A DNA stretch of 57,292 nucleotides, from contig JABDBA010000001.1 in NCBI GenBank assembly GCA_013288885.1, positions 1 through 57,292 on the forward strand, read 5' to 3'. Shown here one piece after another: positions 1 to 7,994 of this stretch. This stretch comes from Gammaproteobacteria bacterium (GTDB taxonomy: Bacteria > Pseudomonadota > Gammaproteobacteria > JABDBA01). Within the stretch, counting starts at the first letter, position 1. Every line of letters begins with the position of its first letter. Below the pieces are notes generated by a model that worked only from the letters and a program-made list of their open reading frames with translations, was not told the origin of the DNA and made no database searches. Position numbers and translations under genes: made by a program.

Positions 1-268
1 TTACTTGTTCATCTATCGATTGCTTAAATCCTTGCTTTTCTAACTTTTTGCCAAACTGATAGTATTTGGACAAAGAAACAATATCTACGATACAGTCCAC
101 ATCATTGGTTGGCCGTACATCCAATGATAAAGGATCAGTAATAAATAGTGTGGTTGTACATCCACCCAAATATATTACTTCCTCGTTAAGCTTTCCTAAC
201 TTTCGCGCTACGAACTCTAACATTCTTAAGTTTGCTGTCGCTTGCCGGTGTTTGTTGATTATCATCAT
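1..268 (-). CDS. AbiEii-like nucleotidyltransferase, partial at left edge
   Basis: The frame opens at ATG 268 behind a GAAGGA ribosome site and has no stop before the window edge, so only about 89 N-terminal residues are visible. It contains YLGGCTTTLF followed by TNDVDCIVD, the glycine-rich loop and DxD metal site typical of AbiEii/DUF6036-type nucleotidyltransferases. The gene overlaps the 3' end of the winged-helix gene upstream by 83 bases (38 bases if ATG 223 is used), which indicates translational coupling. By family analogy it could be the toxin-like half of a two-gene unit, but the C-terminal half is not in view and its target is unknown. Confidence 0.7.
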   Translation of the reverse strand, partial: MMIINKHRQATANLRMLEFVARKLGKLNEEVIYLGGCTTTLFITDPLSLDVRPTNDVDCIVDIVSLSKYYQFGKKLEKQGFKQSIDEQV

Positions 269-821
269 GGATTTTTTCCTTCAATAATTTAATTGCTATA
301 TTTCGTTCTCTTGCTCGGCCGCTACGAATTGCATCAATAAGAGTAAGCAATTCATAAAAAAGCTGATCGGGGAATTGAGTCAATGATTTAGGAACAGAAT
401 TATAAAGAGGCTCTAAAGCTAATCCTCTCTTATTGCCTTCCCCATAAGGCCAAACGGGTATAGGGTCATCACCTAAAATAAAATATTTCTCAAGTATCGG
501 GGCAGCGTAGCTGGTAGCAATTCCTCGAGTATACGCGCCGAGTTGTACGGGGAATAAATATTTTACGCCTGAGATTAAAAATTCTTCGCAAGCTGATTTA
601 CTTGGTAAAAACACTGTCTTATTTTTAGGATCTTCTGTAATAACAGGACTCAATAAGCCAGATAAAACCAATCTTTTTATTCCAGCATTCACTTCTGAAA
701 CGCTCATACATAAAAGAACGGCAAGCTTATTTTGGGATAGAATCCCATCTGGCTTACCTTTCGATAAAGTCAGAGTTGATAATATTTTCAAAAGTATCAC
801 CACATCTTGCGGCTTGAGCAT
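186..821 (-). CDS. Winged-helix transcriptional regulator paired with a nucleotidyltransferase
   Basis: A 211-aa protein starting at ATG 821, chosen because AGGAA lies just upstream; an upstream in-frame ATG at 869 lies inside the operator palindrome. Residues about 5-65 read as a MarR/GntR-like winged helix (a run of helices, then SQNKLAVLLCMSVSEVNAG as the recognition segment, then a wing). The remainder has no domain I recognise. The gene overlaps the downstream nucleotidyltransferase and lies behind a 26-bp palindrome, which suggests an autoregulated regulator/antitoxin-like partner. This role is inferred from layout only. Confidence 0.6.
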   Translation of the reverse strand: MLKPQDVVILLKILSTLTLSKGKPDGILSQNKLAVLLCMSVSEVNAGIKRLVLSGLLSPVITEDPKNKTVFLPSKSACEEFLISGVKYLFPVQLGAYTRGIATSYAAPILEKYFILGDDPIPVWPYGEGNKRGLALEPLYNSVPKSLTQFPDQLFYELLTLIDAIRSGRARERNIAIKLLKEKIHDDNQQTPASDSKLKNVRVRSAKVRKA

Positions 822-866
822 AGATATTCCTGTTTCAATTAGGCTTTGGGTATAGTATAGCATAAT

Positions 867-892
867 CATTCGCGATTCGCGAATAGCGAATG
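867..892. promoter_or_regulatory. 26-bp near-perfect palindrome, probable operator
   Basis: CATTCGC and GCGAATG flank a perfect ATTCGCGAAT core, and only one symmetrical pair breaks the dyad. It sits 46 bp upstream of the winged-helix gene start. A TATACT -10-like hexamer follows it in the minus direction, so the palindrome would cover the -35 region. This placement fits autoregulation by the adjacent winged-helix protein. Confidence 0.6.
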
Positions 893-910
893 GTTTAGGC
901 CGCGCATTAG

Positions 911-1030
911 CTATCGCCCCTGGCCACCAGCATTTGTGTCTGTCCTGTTGCTGACTGCCAGCGCGTCAGTCTGTGCGTTTACGGCGCCAAACGTTAACAG
1001 AATACAAAAAGCAAACGTCAAAGATTTCAT
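911..1030 (-). CDS. Small secreted peptide, 39 aa
   Basis: ATG 1030 opens a 39-codon frame that ends in TAG at 911-913, with GGAG about ten bases upstream. The first 19 residues are a textbook signal peptide (MKSLTFAFCILLTFGAVNA) with an AxA-like cleavage site. The mature part would be about 20 polar residues rich in Thr, Asn and Gly. I recognise no family. The signal sequence is convincing, but the short length leaves open that this is the remnant of a longer secreted protein. Confidence 0.4.
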   Translation of the reverse strand: MKSLTFAFCILLTFGAVNAQTDALAVSNRTDTNAGGQGR

Positions 1031-1121
1031 CAAAGTTTTGCTCCATGATAGCAATGAAGCAACGTTTTTGTATGATATAATGATTTTGTTTTAATTCCAC
1101 CCACCTTAAAACACGGAGAAA

Positions 1122-1928
1122 ATGTCTATGACACCTAATAAAGAAACAGCAGAATCAAAAAAAGAAATCGTACCCGGTAAAATCGGCGCTAAGTTACCCA
1201 ATCAAAAACTCGTAGTAACTGATCATGCCAATAATGGCAAAGTAGATTCTAAACATACTCTACTTGCTAACTGTATTATTATTTGGCAATCGGGCGCTAG
1301 TTGCGAGGCATTTCCACCTTCTCCATTATTAGCTGGGGTCAGCGGTGCTTCTGGTTGCGGTGGAGAAGCTAAAGCGGAGGCTGCAAATGCTAAAGAGTAT
1401 AGAGCACGCGGCTTTGAACCTTATTTGTTTAATTCAACTTCTACAGATGCACAAACAGCTGCAGCCAAGCAACATGGTTTAAACATGAAAGCAATCAGTG
1501 ACCCGGGGTGCAAGTTGGCAGAAATTTTTGGTGTAACTACTTTCACTTTTACTAATGATAAGGGCGAAAAAGAAACACGTTATAATCGTGCCACGCATGT
1601 TTATGAAGATGGGATACTTACAAAAATCTTTATAACACTACCTGCTTCCGATTCCGTTGACGATTCAAAAAAAGCCGCGTTAGAAAATGCAGGATTAGTT
1701 GCGGAATATATTCTTGCCAAACCTAAATTAGCTAAAACCGCAAGTGAAAGTGCTAGCAGTGGCTTTGGCGATCCCACCAGTGCTTCTACAAAGTTACGCA
1801 CCGATCAACCGCAAGTAAACGTTACGGCGACAGAGAAGACCCAAGCAAACGCTAAAACACGGGATGATTCGCATACTGCAGGAATACCAGCGGTGAAACC
1901 TGGAAGTGAGAGACGTTTAACCCCCTAA
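1122..1928 (+). CDS. Peroxiredoxin (BCP/AhpC-TSA-like) with low-complexity tail
   Basis: A 268-aa thioredoxin-fold protein behind CGGAGA. Residues about 17-200 follow the BCP peroxiredoxin pattern: strand LLANCIIIWQ, then SGCGGEA with candidate peroxidatic Cys79, then the helix AKEYRARGFEP, and ISDPGCKLAEIFGV, the usual SDP...YGV block. The canonical PxxxTPxC loop is degenerate and preceded by a glycine/alanine-rich insertion. Residues after about 205 are a Ser/Thr/Ala-rich tail that is not part of the fold. It probably reduces hydroperoxides, but the altered active-site loop makes catalytic function uncertain. It converges on prpC across an inverted-repeat element. Confidence 0.65.
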   Translation: MSMTPNKETAESKKEIVPGKIGAKLPNQKLVVTDHANNGKVDSKHTLLANCIIIWQSGASCEAFPPSPLLAGVSGASGCGGEAKAEAANAKEYRARGFEPYLFNSTSTDAQTAAAKQHGLNMKAISDPGCKLAEIFGVTTFTFTNDKGEKETRYNRATHVYEDGILTKIFITLPASDSVDDSKKAALENAGLVAEYILAKPKLAKTASESASSGFGDPTSASTKLRTDQPQVNVTATEKTQANAKTRDDSHTAGIPAVKPGSERRLTP

Positions 1929-1930
1929 TA

Positions 1931-2125
1931 CAGGTTGGCTGAGATGCCAAAAGCAGACCGCGCAGATCTTGACTAAGGGAGTGGGAAAAGTGTCATAAGC
2001 AAACTGTCAGCGTCACGGATGACGCTGTCAAGCCTACAGGGATGTACTTGTGGCGTGTTTGCGTTGACATTTCACCACTCCCTTATTTCCAGAACTTTCG
2101 TCTGCGTTGACATTCAGCCAACCTG
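1931..2125. repeat. 195-bp inverted-repeat element (MITE-like or structured spacer)
   Basis: The ends are perfect 12-bp inverted repeats (CAGGTTGGCTGA at 1931-1942, complement at 2114-2125). A second nested pair, TAAGGGAGTGG at 1974-1984 and its complement at 2075-2085, continues into matching TGTCA...GCAAAC segments. The centre is a tight hairpin, CAGCGTCA-cgga-TGACGCTG. The whole piece could fold into one long stem. It sits exactly between two converging genes. No target-site duplication is obvious, so mobility is not shown; it could also serve as a two-way terminator. Confidence 0.6.
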
Positions 2126-2152
2126 CTCCTTGGTCTCTAACGCACTCACATC

Positions 2153-3271
2153 TTACCGCTGCGCCAACGGCACATAAGCGCGTGGTTCGGGGCCAATATA
2201 ATTAGCAGTGGGGCGAATTAATTTATTGTTTGCACGTTGCTCCATGATATGCGCAGCCCAACCTGCAGTGCGCGCGAACACAAACAACGGCGTAAACATC
2301 GGCGTAGGAATGCCGCAAAGATGATAAACGGAAGCACTGTAAAAATCTAAATTGGGAAATAATTTTTTCTCATCCCACATAATTTTTTCAACGCGCTCGG
2401 AAACGGGATATAAAATTTTATCGCCTGCGTTCTCGGCCAATTTTTTAGCCCACACCTTAATAATATCCGAACGCGGATCACACGTAGTATAAACACGATG
2501 CCCAAAACCCATAATCAACGCTTTGTTCGCCAACATTTGTTTTAAACCTTTCTCGGCTTCATCGGGCGTATGGAATTTTTGAATCAGCTCCATAGCTGCT
2601 TCATTCGCGCCCCCATGCAATGGCCCTCGTAACGTACCAATTGCTGAAGTCATGGCTGAATAAATATCCGAAAGCGTTGCCGCAGTAACGCGTGCCGCAA
2701 ACGTAGAAGCATTAAATTCATGCTCAGCATAAAGAATTAACGAAACATCGATAGCACGACGATGCAATTCATCAGGTTTTTTACCATGCAGCAATTGTAA
2801 AATATGTTCTGCAATGCTGTTGCCATCGGTCGCTGTTTCAATACGCTTATGATCTTTGTGAAAATGATACCAATACATCAACATCGAAGGAAAACACGCC
2901 AGCAAACGATTGGTAATCGCAATCGCATCATACTTGGGTGATTCTTGTTCTAGCGTTCCCAATAATGAACAGCCTGTGCGTAAAACATCCATCGGGTGTG
3001 CATCAGCAGGAATTTGTTCTAACACAGTTTTTAATGCAGCAGGCAAAGTGCGTAACGGAATCAATTTTTTTTGATAAGCACTCAACTCAGCTTCATTCGG
3101 TAAATTGCCATAAATAAGCAAATAAGCGACTTCTTCAAAACAAGCATGTTTTGCTAAATCATCAATGGAATAACCTCGATACGTCAAACCTTTGCCTTCT
3201 TTACCAACAGTGCAAATTGCGGTATCCCCTGCAACAATGCCTGCTAAACCACCTGTTTTTTGTGCGGCCAT
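2153..3271 (-). CDS. prpC: 2-methylcitrate synthase / citrate synthase
   Basis: A 372-aa citrate-synthase-fold enzyme behind AGGAG. It condenses propionyl-CoA (or acetyl-CoA) with oxaloacetate. The three catalytic blocks are present: LHGGANE (His), GFGHRVY (His) and [10 protein letters not shown] (Asp), with RPTANYIGP near the C-terminus. The length and the short N-terminus match PrpC-type enzymes rather than the roughly 430-aa GltA. The gene follows an MFS transporter by 9 bp in the same direction. No prpB or prpD is nearby, so the methylcitrate cycle cannot be inferred from this locus, and a role as ordinary citrate synthase is possible. Confidence 0.85.
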   Translation of the reverse strand: MAAQKTGGLAGIVAGDTAICTVGKEGKGLTYRGYSIDDLAKHACFEEVAYLLIYGNLPNEAELSAYQKKLIPLRTLPAALKTVLEQIPADAHPMDVLRTGCSLLGTLEQESPKYDAIAITNRLLACFPSMLMYWYHFHKDHKRIETATDGNSIAEHILQLLHGKKPDELHRRAIDVSLILYAEHEFNASTFAARVTAATLSDIYSAMTSAIGTLRGPLHGGANEAAMELIQKFHTPDEAEKGLKQMLANKALIMGFGHRVYTTCDPRSDIIKVWAKKLAENAGDKILYPVSERVEKIMWDEKKLFPNLDFYSASVYHLCGIPTPMFTPLFVFARTAGWAAHIMEQRANNKLIRPTANYIGPEPRAYVPLAQR

Positions 3272-3280
3272 GTTTTACTC

Positions 3281-4606
3281 CTAATGTGGAAATTGACTAT
3301 GACAATGTGTTTCACGAATAAAAAAGTAACTCATCACAGCGGCTAATACATAACACAATGGAACCACTGAAAATGCAATATGATAATTATGGACTGAATA
3401 AACCGGCACACCGGCTTGCACTTTACCAAGCCAATTAAAATGCAACATTAAACCAACTAGTGGCTGAAAAAGCGCACCGCCCGCTACTGTCGCCATATTA
3501 TTAAAACCGATCGCCGTGCCAACTGCATTCCGAGGATTATTATCTTTAACCACGGCAAAAGAAAGTGCTTGACCAGAAGCCGCAACACCCAAAAAGAATA
3601 ATAAGCCATACAAAACGGGCATTGGTAAAACCGGCATATAGATTATAGCCGTGATCGCTACAATACCGATCAAAGCAGCGATCGTCAGCGGCTTATTACG
3701 TTTGCCAATATTATCAGACCACCAACCAATGGCCGGGCTGGCAAGACCGATCCCCAACCAAATCATTGCACAAGAAGCAGAAGCCGCTTGAATGGAAATA
3801 CCATATTTCGTCGCTAAAAAGGGTACGCCCCACAAAGCGGCAAACGCCGTGATGGGGGCCCATGAGGCAAAAGTATAAATTCCGCAAAACCAGGTTTGTC
3901 GATTACCGCATACTTGATAGAGGCGCTTAAGTTCTCCTTTTTGCGGAGCGGTTTTTTTGATGACTTCATCGGCAGGCGCATCGCGCACCACCACCCAAAT
4001 TAAGATCGATAACAATAAACCGATTGCGGAAGTCCATAAAATAGTGTGGCGCCAACCCCAAGTATTGATCGCCATCGCTAATGGCGCTTGCCCGGCGATT
4101 GCGCCGATGGAACTCATTAATTGGACAATGCCCGCTAAAAACGCAAACTGTTTAGCAGGAAACCAACGTGCGATTAATATTAAAGCCCCAATAAAGGAAA
4201 AGGCTGAGCCAATCCCCATAAAAAAACGCCCTACAGAAGCGAGGGCAATGGTATGAGTTAGGCCAAAAAAACAAGCGCCCGCTGCACAAATAAGCACTGC
4301 AATAGTAATTAGTATGCGCGGCCCAAAGCGATCATAAAGTAAGCCCGCCGGTAACTGCATAGGCGTGTAAGCATAGTAGTAAAATGCTGACATTGCGCCC
4401 AATCCTGCCGCGTCTAGTTGCAAATCGCGCATTAACTGTGATGTCATCACACTGGGTGAAACTTGCAACACGAATTCATAAAGATAAAACATCGCGCCTA
4501 ACGAACACATGATATAAGGAAGTGCACGGTTTTTCTTGTGTATTTGCGCTACTGGCCCATTTCCTTGTGAAGGAAGCTCCATGGTAATATTAGTTGTGCC
4601 GGTCAT
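3281..4606 (-). CDS. MFS transporter
   Basis: A 441-aa, roughly 12-helix major facilitator. The start at ATG 4606 is preferred to an upstream GTG (4657) because AAGG lies at usable distance and the cytoplasmic N-terminus then leads straight into the first helix. The loop-2/3 motif is present as LLYDRFGPR, and the central cytoplasmic linker is around residue 215. The substrate cannot be read from the sequence. The 9-bp gap to prpC suggests co-transcription and possibly uptake of an organic acid. Confidence 0.75.
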   Translation of the reverse strand: MTGTTNITMELPSQGNGPVAQIHKKNRALPYIMCSLGAMFYLYEFVLQVSPSVMTSQLMRDLQLDAAGLGAMSAFYYYAYTPMQLPAGLLYDRFGPRILITIAVLICAAGACFFGLTHTIALASVGRFFMGIGSAFSFIGALILIARWFPAKQFAFLAGIVQLMSSIGAIAGQAPLAMAINTWGWRHTILWTSAIGLLLSILIWVVVRDAPADEVIKKTAPQKGELKRLYQVCGNRQTWFCGIYTFASWAPITAFAALWGVPFLATKYGISIQAASASCAMIWLGIGLASPAIGWWSDNIGKRNKPLTIAALIGIVAITAIIYMPVLPMPVLYGLLFFLGVAASGQALSFAVVKDNNPRNAVGTAIGFNNMATVAGGALFQPLVGLMLHFNWLGKVQAGVPVYSVHNYHIAFSVVPLCYVLAAVMSYFFIRETHCHSQFPH

Positions 4607-4754
4607 GTTTTTTATTACCTTAAATAGAAATAACCCCCTATTCTTCACAAGTTTCACAGAAGATCAAGTATTGCTTTTTTTATGAAAGTGTGTATTGATG
4701 TTCTAGTCTTTAAGATGGTAGAGTTATCTCATTCAACAGAATACCAGGAGCTTT

Positions 4755-4991
4755 ATGGAAAACATCTTCACCAAACACCCCCATAGTGTGCACGAAGGTT
4801 ATTGGGAACATTTTATCGTTGCCGTTTGTTCGGCATCACGTATGTTTGCGGCAGGATGCGCGTGTATTATTCACGCGTTATTTCCTTTTTTGTTTACCCG
4901 CACTGCCAGCACGATGCTGTTTAAACTTTGTGATGAAATGAAAGCACGGAAAAAAGCCGCAGAAGAAAAAGATCAAGTGTTAAAAAAATAA
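4755..4991 (+). CDS. DUF6356 family small membrane protein
   Basis: A 78-aa protein behind CAGGAG. The N-terminal block FTKHPHSVHEGYWEHF and the hydrophobic segment ending in HALFPFLFTRTAS match the DUF6356 pattern as I remember it. One membrane-associated segment spans about residues 20-50, followed by a charged Lys/Glu tail. The function of the family is unknown. The next gene begins 6 bp after its stop, so the two are probably co-transcribed. Confidence 0.7.
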   Translation: MENIFTKHPHSVHEGYWEHFIVAVCSASRMFAAGCACIIHALFPFLFTRTASTMLFKLCDEMKARKKAAEEKDQVLKK

Positions 4992-4996
4992 TAGCG

Positions 4997-5305
4997 ATGG
5001 ATACCCTTTATTACATTGTCTATATTTTAATTTGCAGCAACGGTGCTTATTACACCGGCTATACAACGGATCTCGACCGTCGCTACCAAGAACATTTGCA
5101 AGGTACTGCTAAATGCAAATTTACCCGCAGTTTCAAACCACTGAGCATCGCCCAAAGCTGGAAGATTTATGGCAGCAAAGCAGACGCCATGAAAATTGAA
5201 AAATATATAAAATCGTTAAGCAAAAAAGACAAAGAACAATTGATTTTGTTTCCAGAAAAAATAGGGGTCACATCTGGAATTAGGACAGCCAGAAATAAAA
5301 TTTGA
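4997..5305 (+). CDS. GIY-YIG nuclease-like protein, C-terminus read from a repeat
   Basis: A 102-aa single-domain GIY-YIG protein of the UPF0213/YhbQ type. YIVYILICSNGAYYTGYT carries the two tyrosine motifs, DLDRRYQEH carries the conserved Arg, and a Glu lies in KIEKYIK. The fold should end near residue 88. The last 14 or so residues (after FPEK) are encoded by the left arm of a 36-bp perfect inverted repeat, so the native C-terminus was probably replaced. Such proteins may act in DNA repair, but no target can be read here. Confidence 0.75.
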   Translation: MDTLYYIVYILICSNGAYYTGYTTDLDRRYQEHLQGTAKCKFTRSFKPLSIAQSWKIYGSKADAMKIEKYIKSLSKKDKEQLILFPEKIGVTSGIRTARNKI

Positions 5306-5364
5306 TACACATTGAATTATTGAGGGGCTGGCTGTCCTAATTCCAGATGTGACCCCTATTTTTT
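5256..5364. repeat. Perfect 36-bp inverted repeat with GGGGTCA box (copy A)
   Basis: The arms 5256-5291 and 5329-5364 are perfectly complementary, with a 37-nt loop. Each arm begins with an A-run, then TAGGGGTCACATCTGGAAT. It lies between two converging genes, encodes the end of the GIY-YIG frame and touches the stop codon of the GGDEF gene. With T-runs on both strands it would also work as a bidirectional terminator. Three further hairpins in the window share the GGGGTCA outer box. Confidence 0.85.
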
Positions 5365-6289
5365 ACTCATCATTTTCCATACGAAATTCTTCATCATAAT
5401 ATTGATAATTATCGCCACCCAACTCTTTTGCATGTGCCAAAGCAAGATCAGCATTTTGCTGTAATTTCATTTGATTTCCACCTAAAAATGGGAAGAGTGC
5501 AATACCAACACTTGCGCCTGTGCGCGCATCATGACCCGCTAAATGATAAGGCAAAGATAGAAAATTTATTATTTTTTGCGCCACATCACCCACAACATCA
5601 TAATTTTCGATTTCATTTAGAATGACGGCAAATTCATCACCACCGATACGCGCTAAAAAATCATCTTCACGCAAATGCGCCTTCAAGCGTTTAGCTCCTT
5701 CAATTAAAATCATATTACCTACTTGGTGCCCAAAAGTATCATTCACCATTTTAAAATTATCAAGGTCAATTAACAAAAGTGCGAAGGTACAACTATGACG
5801 GTTGACATGCTTAATTTTTTCACTAATGACCCTGTCAAATTGCAATCGATTGTAAATGCCAGTTAACGCATCGGTGGTTGATAAAATGCTAAGTTGTTCT
5901 GTAGTTTCAAATAATTTTTTTCGCAATTCAACAATTCGTTGCATCGTTTGCATTTTCGCTACTAATGCTACTTTATTAATCGGCCTAACCAGAAAATCAT
6001 CACCACCGATTTGTGACACTTTGATAATAAGCTCATCATTAATAGATTCGGTTAGAAAAATAATCGGGATCCAATCTTTGCCGTTGTTGTTAATGCTACG
6101 GATTTGTTTAGCGCTGGCTAACCCATCCATCTCAACATCAAGAATAAGTAAATCAGGGCGTTTTGCTTGAAATAACTCAAATATCTGTTGGCTATTGGTG
6201 GCCAAAATCACATCGTGCCCCAGCTTTTTAAGCGCAGCTGAAATAACTGCAAGACTGTTTTTTGAGTTATCTGCGACAATAATTCTCAT
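5363..6289 (-). CDS. Response regulator diguanylate cyclase (REC-GGDEF)
   Basis: A 308-aa cytoplasmic protein with start behind AAGGAGG. A receiver domain covers about 1-120 with phospho-acceptor Asp51 (LLILDVEMDG). The conserved switch lysine is replaced by arginine (FLVRPIN). A GGDEF domain covers about 135-300 with intact RIGGDEF at 215-220, DLDNFK metal/substrate residues and an inhibitory RxxD site (REDD, 207-210). It should make cyclic-di-GMP under control of a histidine kinase that is not nearby. The Lys-to-Arg change may alter how phosphorylation is relayed. Confidence 0.9.
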   Translation of the reverse strand: MRIIVADNSKNSLAVISAALKKLGHDVILATNSQQIFELFQAKRPDLLILDVEMDGLASAKQIRSINNNGKDWIPIIFLTESINDELIIKVSQIGGDDFLVRPINKVALVAKMQTMQRIVELRKKLFETTEQLSILSTTDALTGIYNRLQFDRVISEKIKHVNRHSCTFALLLIDLDNFKMVNDTFGHQVGNMILIEGAKRLKAHLREDDFLARIGGDEFAVILNEIENYDVVGDVAQKIINFLSLPYHLAGHDARTGASVGIALFPFLGGNQMKLQQNADLALAHAKELGGDNYQYYDEEFRMENDE

Positions 6290-6362
6290 ATAGCCTCCTT
6301 GATATCTTTCTCCTTGGCTTTATGCCTATTGATATTATAGTTGAATAAATCAATTTCATCTC

Positions 6363-6391
6363 TTGACATCCCTGTTTTCACCCACTACAAT
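6363..6391 (+). promoter_or_regulatory. Sigma-70 promoter of the ABC/GntR/GIN operon
   Basis: TTGACA at 6363-6368 and TACAAT at 6386-6391 are separated by exactly 17 bp. This is the clearest consensus promoter in the window. It sits 56 bp before the ABC ATPase start and directly before a dyad operator. Confidence 0.85.
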
Positions 6392-6396
6392 GTTAG

Positions 6397-6416
6397 TGTA
6401 CTATGTAAGTAGTACA
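6397..6416. promoter_or_regulatory. GntR (YtrA-type) operator dyad
   Basis: TGTACTA and TAGTACA form a perfect 7-bp dyad with a 6-bp spacer, placed about 5 bp after the -10 box and so over the transcription start. YtrA-type GntR proteins bind such dyads and the third gene of this operon encodes one, so negative autoregulation is the natural reading. Confidence 0.7.
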
Positions 6417-6446
6417 GTATTTAAAGCAACAACGGCGGAACACACT

Positions 6447-7286
6447 ATGATAAAGATAAACAACCTCTCTTTTGGCTATAACCAAAGCAGCAATCTATTT
6501 AATAACCTTAGTTTAAGCTTGGAACAAGGCGGCATCTGCGGTTTATTAGGAAAAAACGGCTCTGGCAAAACCAGCCTTTTAAAAGTGATAGCTGGCTTAA
6601 TTTTCCCTAGCCAAGGCAGTTGCCAAGTAATGGGCATGGCCCCGCAACAGCGCCGCCCCAGTTTTTTGCAAGAGCTCTATTTTTTGCCCGAAGATATTTA
6701 CGCACCCCCACTCACCGCTGATGATTATGTGAAATTTTACGCGCCGTTTTACCCCAAATTTGATCAGACTTTATTGCAAAACTGCCTACAAGAATTTGAT
6801 TTGCCGCGTGATAAACCATTATCTAATCTTTCGCATGGGCAAAAAAAGAAATTTTTGATCGCATTTGGTCTGGCCACGCATTGTAAATTATTCATCCTGG
6901 ATGAACCCAGTAATGGCTTAGATATCCCCAGCAAAGCGCAATTTCGCAAACTATTAGCATCAACGATCAGCGATGAACGGCTATTTATTATTTCCACTCA
7001 TCAAGTACATGATGTCGAGAACTTAATCGATACCGTGGTCATTCTTGATGAAGGAAAAATTATTCTGCAACAAAAGCTGTTTGAGATAGCCAAACGTTTA
7101 GCTATTGTACAACAGCAAACCGAACCCAATCTTAATACCTGTTTATATTATGAAAAACATTTAGCAGGCTACACCGTAGTCACTGTTAACACCAATAATC
7201 AAGATACGCATATGGATCTTGAAATTTTATTTAATGCAATTCTTGCCAACAAAATTCGTATTCAACAAATTTTTACTAGGGATTAA
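6447..7286 (+). CDS. ABC transporter ATP-binding protein
   Basis: A 279-aa ATPase. Start ATG 6447 is chosen because longer in-frame versions would run through the promoter and operator. Walker A is GLLGKNGSGKTSL, the signature region is NLSHGQKKK (a degenerate LSGGQ), and Walker B is LFILDEPSNGLD with a following switch His. It is the nucleotide-binding half of an ABC-2 exporter whose permease is the next gene, 3 bp away. In related YtrA-type operons these exporters respond to cell-wall-active compounds, but the substrate here is unknown. Confidence 0.88.
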   Translation: MIKINNLSFGYNQSSNLFNNLSLSLEQGGICGLLGKNGSGKTSLLKVIAGLIFPSQGSCQVMGMAPQQRRPSFLQELYFLPEDIYAPPLTADDYVKFYAPFYPKFDQTLLQNCLQEFDLPRDKPLSNLSHGQKKKFLIAFGLATHCKLFILDEPSNGLDIPSKAQFRKLLASTISDERLFIISTHQVHDVENLIDTVVILDEGKIILQQKLFEIAKRLAIVQQQTEPNLNTCLYYEKHLAGYTVVTVNTNNQDTHMDLEILFNAILANKIRIQQIFTRD

Positions 7287-7289
7287 ACC

Positions 7290-7994
7290 ATGACTACCAA
7301 TGATACTTTTGATTTACAACGATTATCGCACTTGATCATGAATGATTTGCGCATACATGCTAAAACTATCTTAATTGCTAGCGCGGCTTTAGTCGTTTGT
7401 TTTGCCCTGCTACCTTTTCATGTCACAGGCAACTCAGCGAGTTATTTTTTTATTTTATACACTGGCGGTTTTATTATTTCCAGTTCTGCGTTTAATGATT
7501 TGCATGACAACCTTAAAGCACATTTATATTTAACATTGCCCTGCTCTAATCTTGAGCGCTTTTTAAATAAATGGCTGCTTACTTCAATTGGATATGCTAT
7601 CGGCTTGCTCATCGTTTATTATTTATTTTCTCTGCTAAGTTCTGCGGTTAATTTAATGGCTTATAACCAGCGGGTTAACCCACTCAATATTTTACAACCT
7701 GATCTTTGGATCGGTATCGGAAAATATATTATTTTACAATCCGTGGTATTTTTAGGTGCTATTATTTTTAAAAAACAAGCGCTACTTAAAACTACCCTTG
7801 CGGTAGGCGGATTTTTCTTGGCACTCAGTGTTTTTTCCGTCATGATATCATGGATGTTTTGTCCAAACTGCATACAGACTGGTTTTATAATTTATTCGCT
7901 CATGCAAGGTGGCTACTTTCTTTTTTGGGTGGTTGCCGCACCTTTTTGTTGGTATCTGACTTATTTACGATTATCTGAACGCGAGCTACTATAG
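7290..7994 (+). CDS. ABC-2 type permease
   Basis: A 234-aa membrane protein with about six hydrophobic segments. A short cytoplasmic N-terminus carries the amphipathic QRLSHLIMNDLRIHAKT before the first helix, the usual ABC-2 layout. It ends directly against the GntR gene start (stop 7994, next start 7995). It probably forms the channel for the ATPase encoded upstream. Confidence 0.75.
   Translation: MTTNDTFDLQRLSHLIMNDLRIHAKTILIASAALVVCFALLPFHVTGNSASYFFILYTGGFIISSSAFNDLHDNLKAHLYLTLPCSNLERFLNKWLLTSIGYAIGLLIVYYLFSLLSSAVNLMAYNQRVNPLNILQPDLWIGIGKYIILQSVVFLGAIIFKKQALLKTTLAVGGFFLALSVFSVMISWMFCPNCIQTGFIIYSLMQGGYFLFWVVAAPFCWYLTYLRLSERELL

Noticed and set aside
5256..5364. GGGGTCA hairpins as CRISPR repeats
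   Set aside because: The four copies are thousands of bases apart, with different stems and no spacer array or cas genes.
6363..6446. Longer N-terminus for the ABC ATPase
   Set aside because: The extra codons run through a consensus promoter and operator, and the ATPase fold begins naturally at the ATG at 6447.
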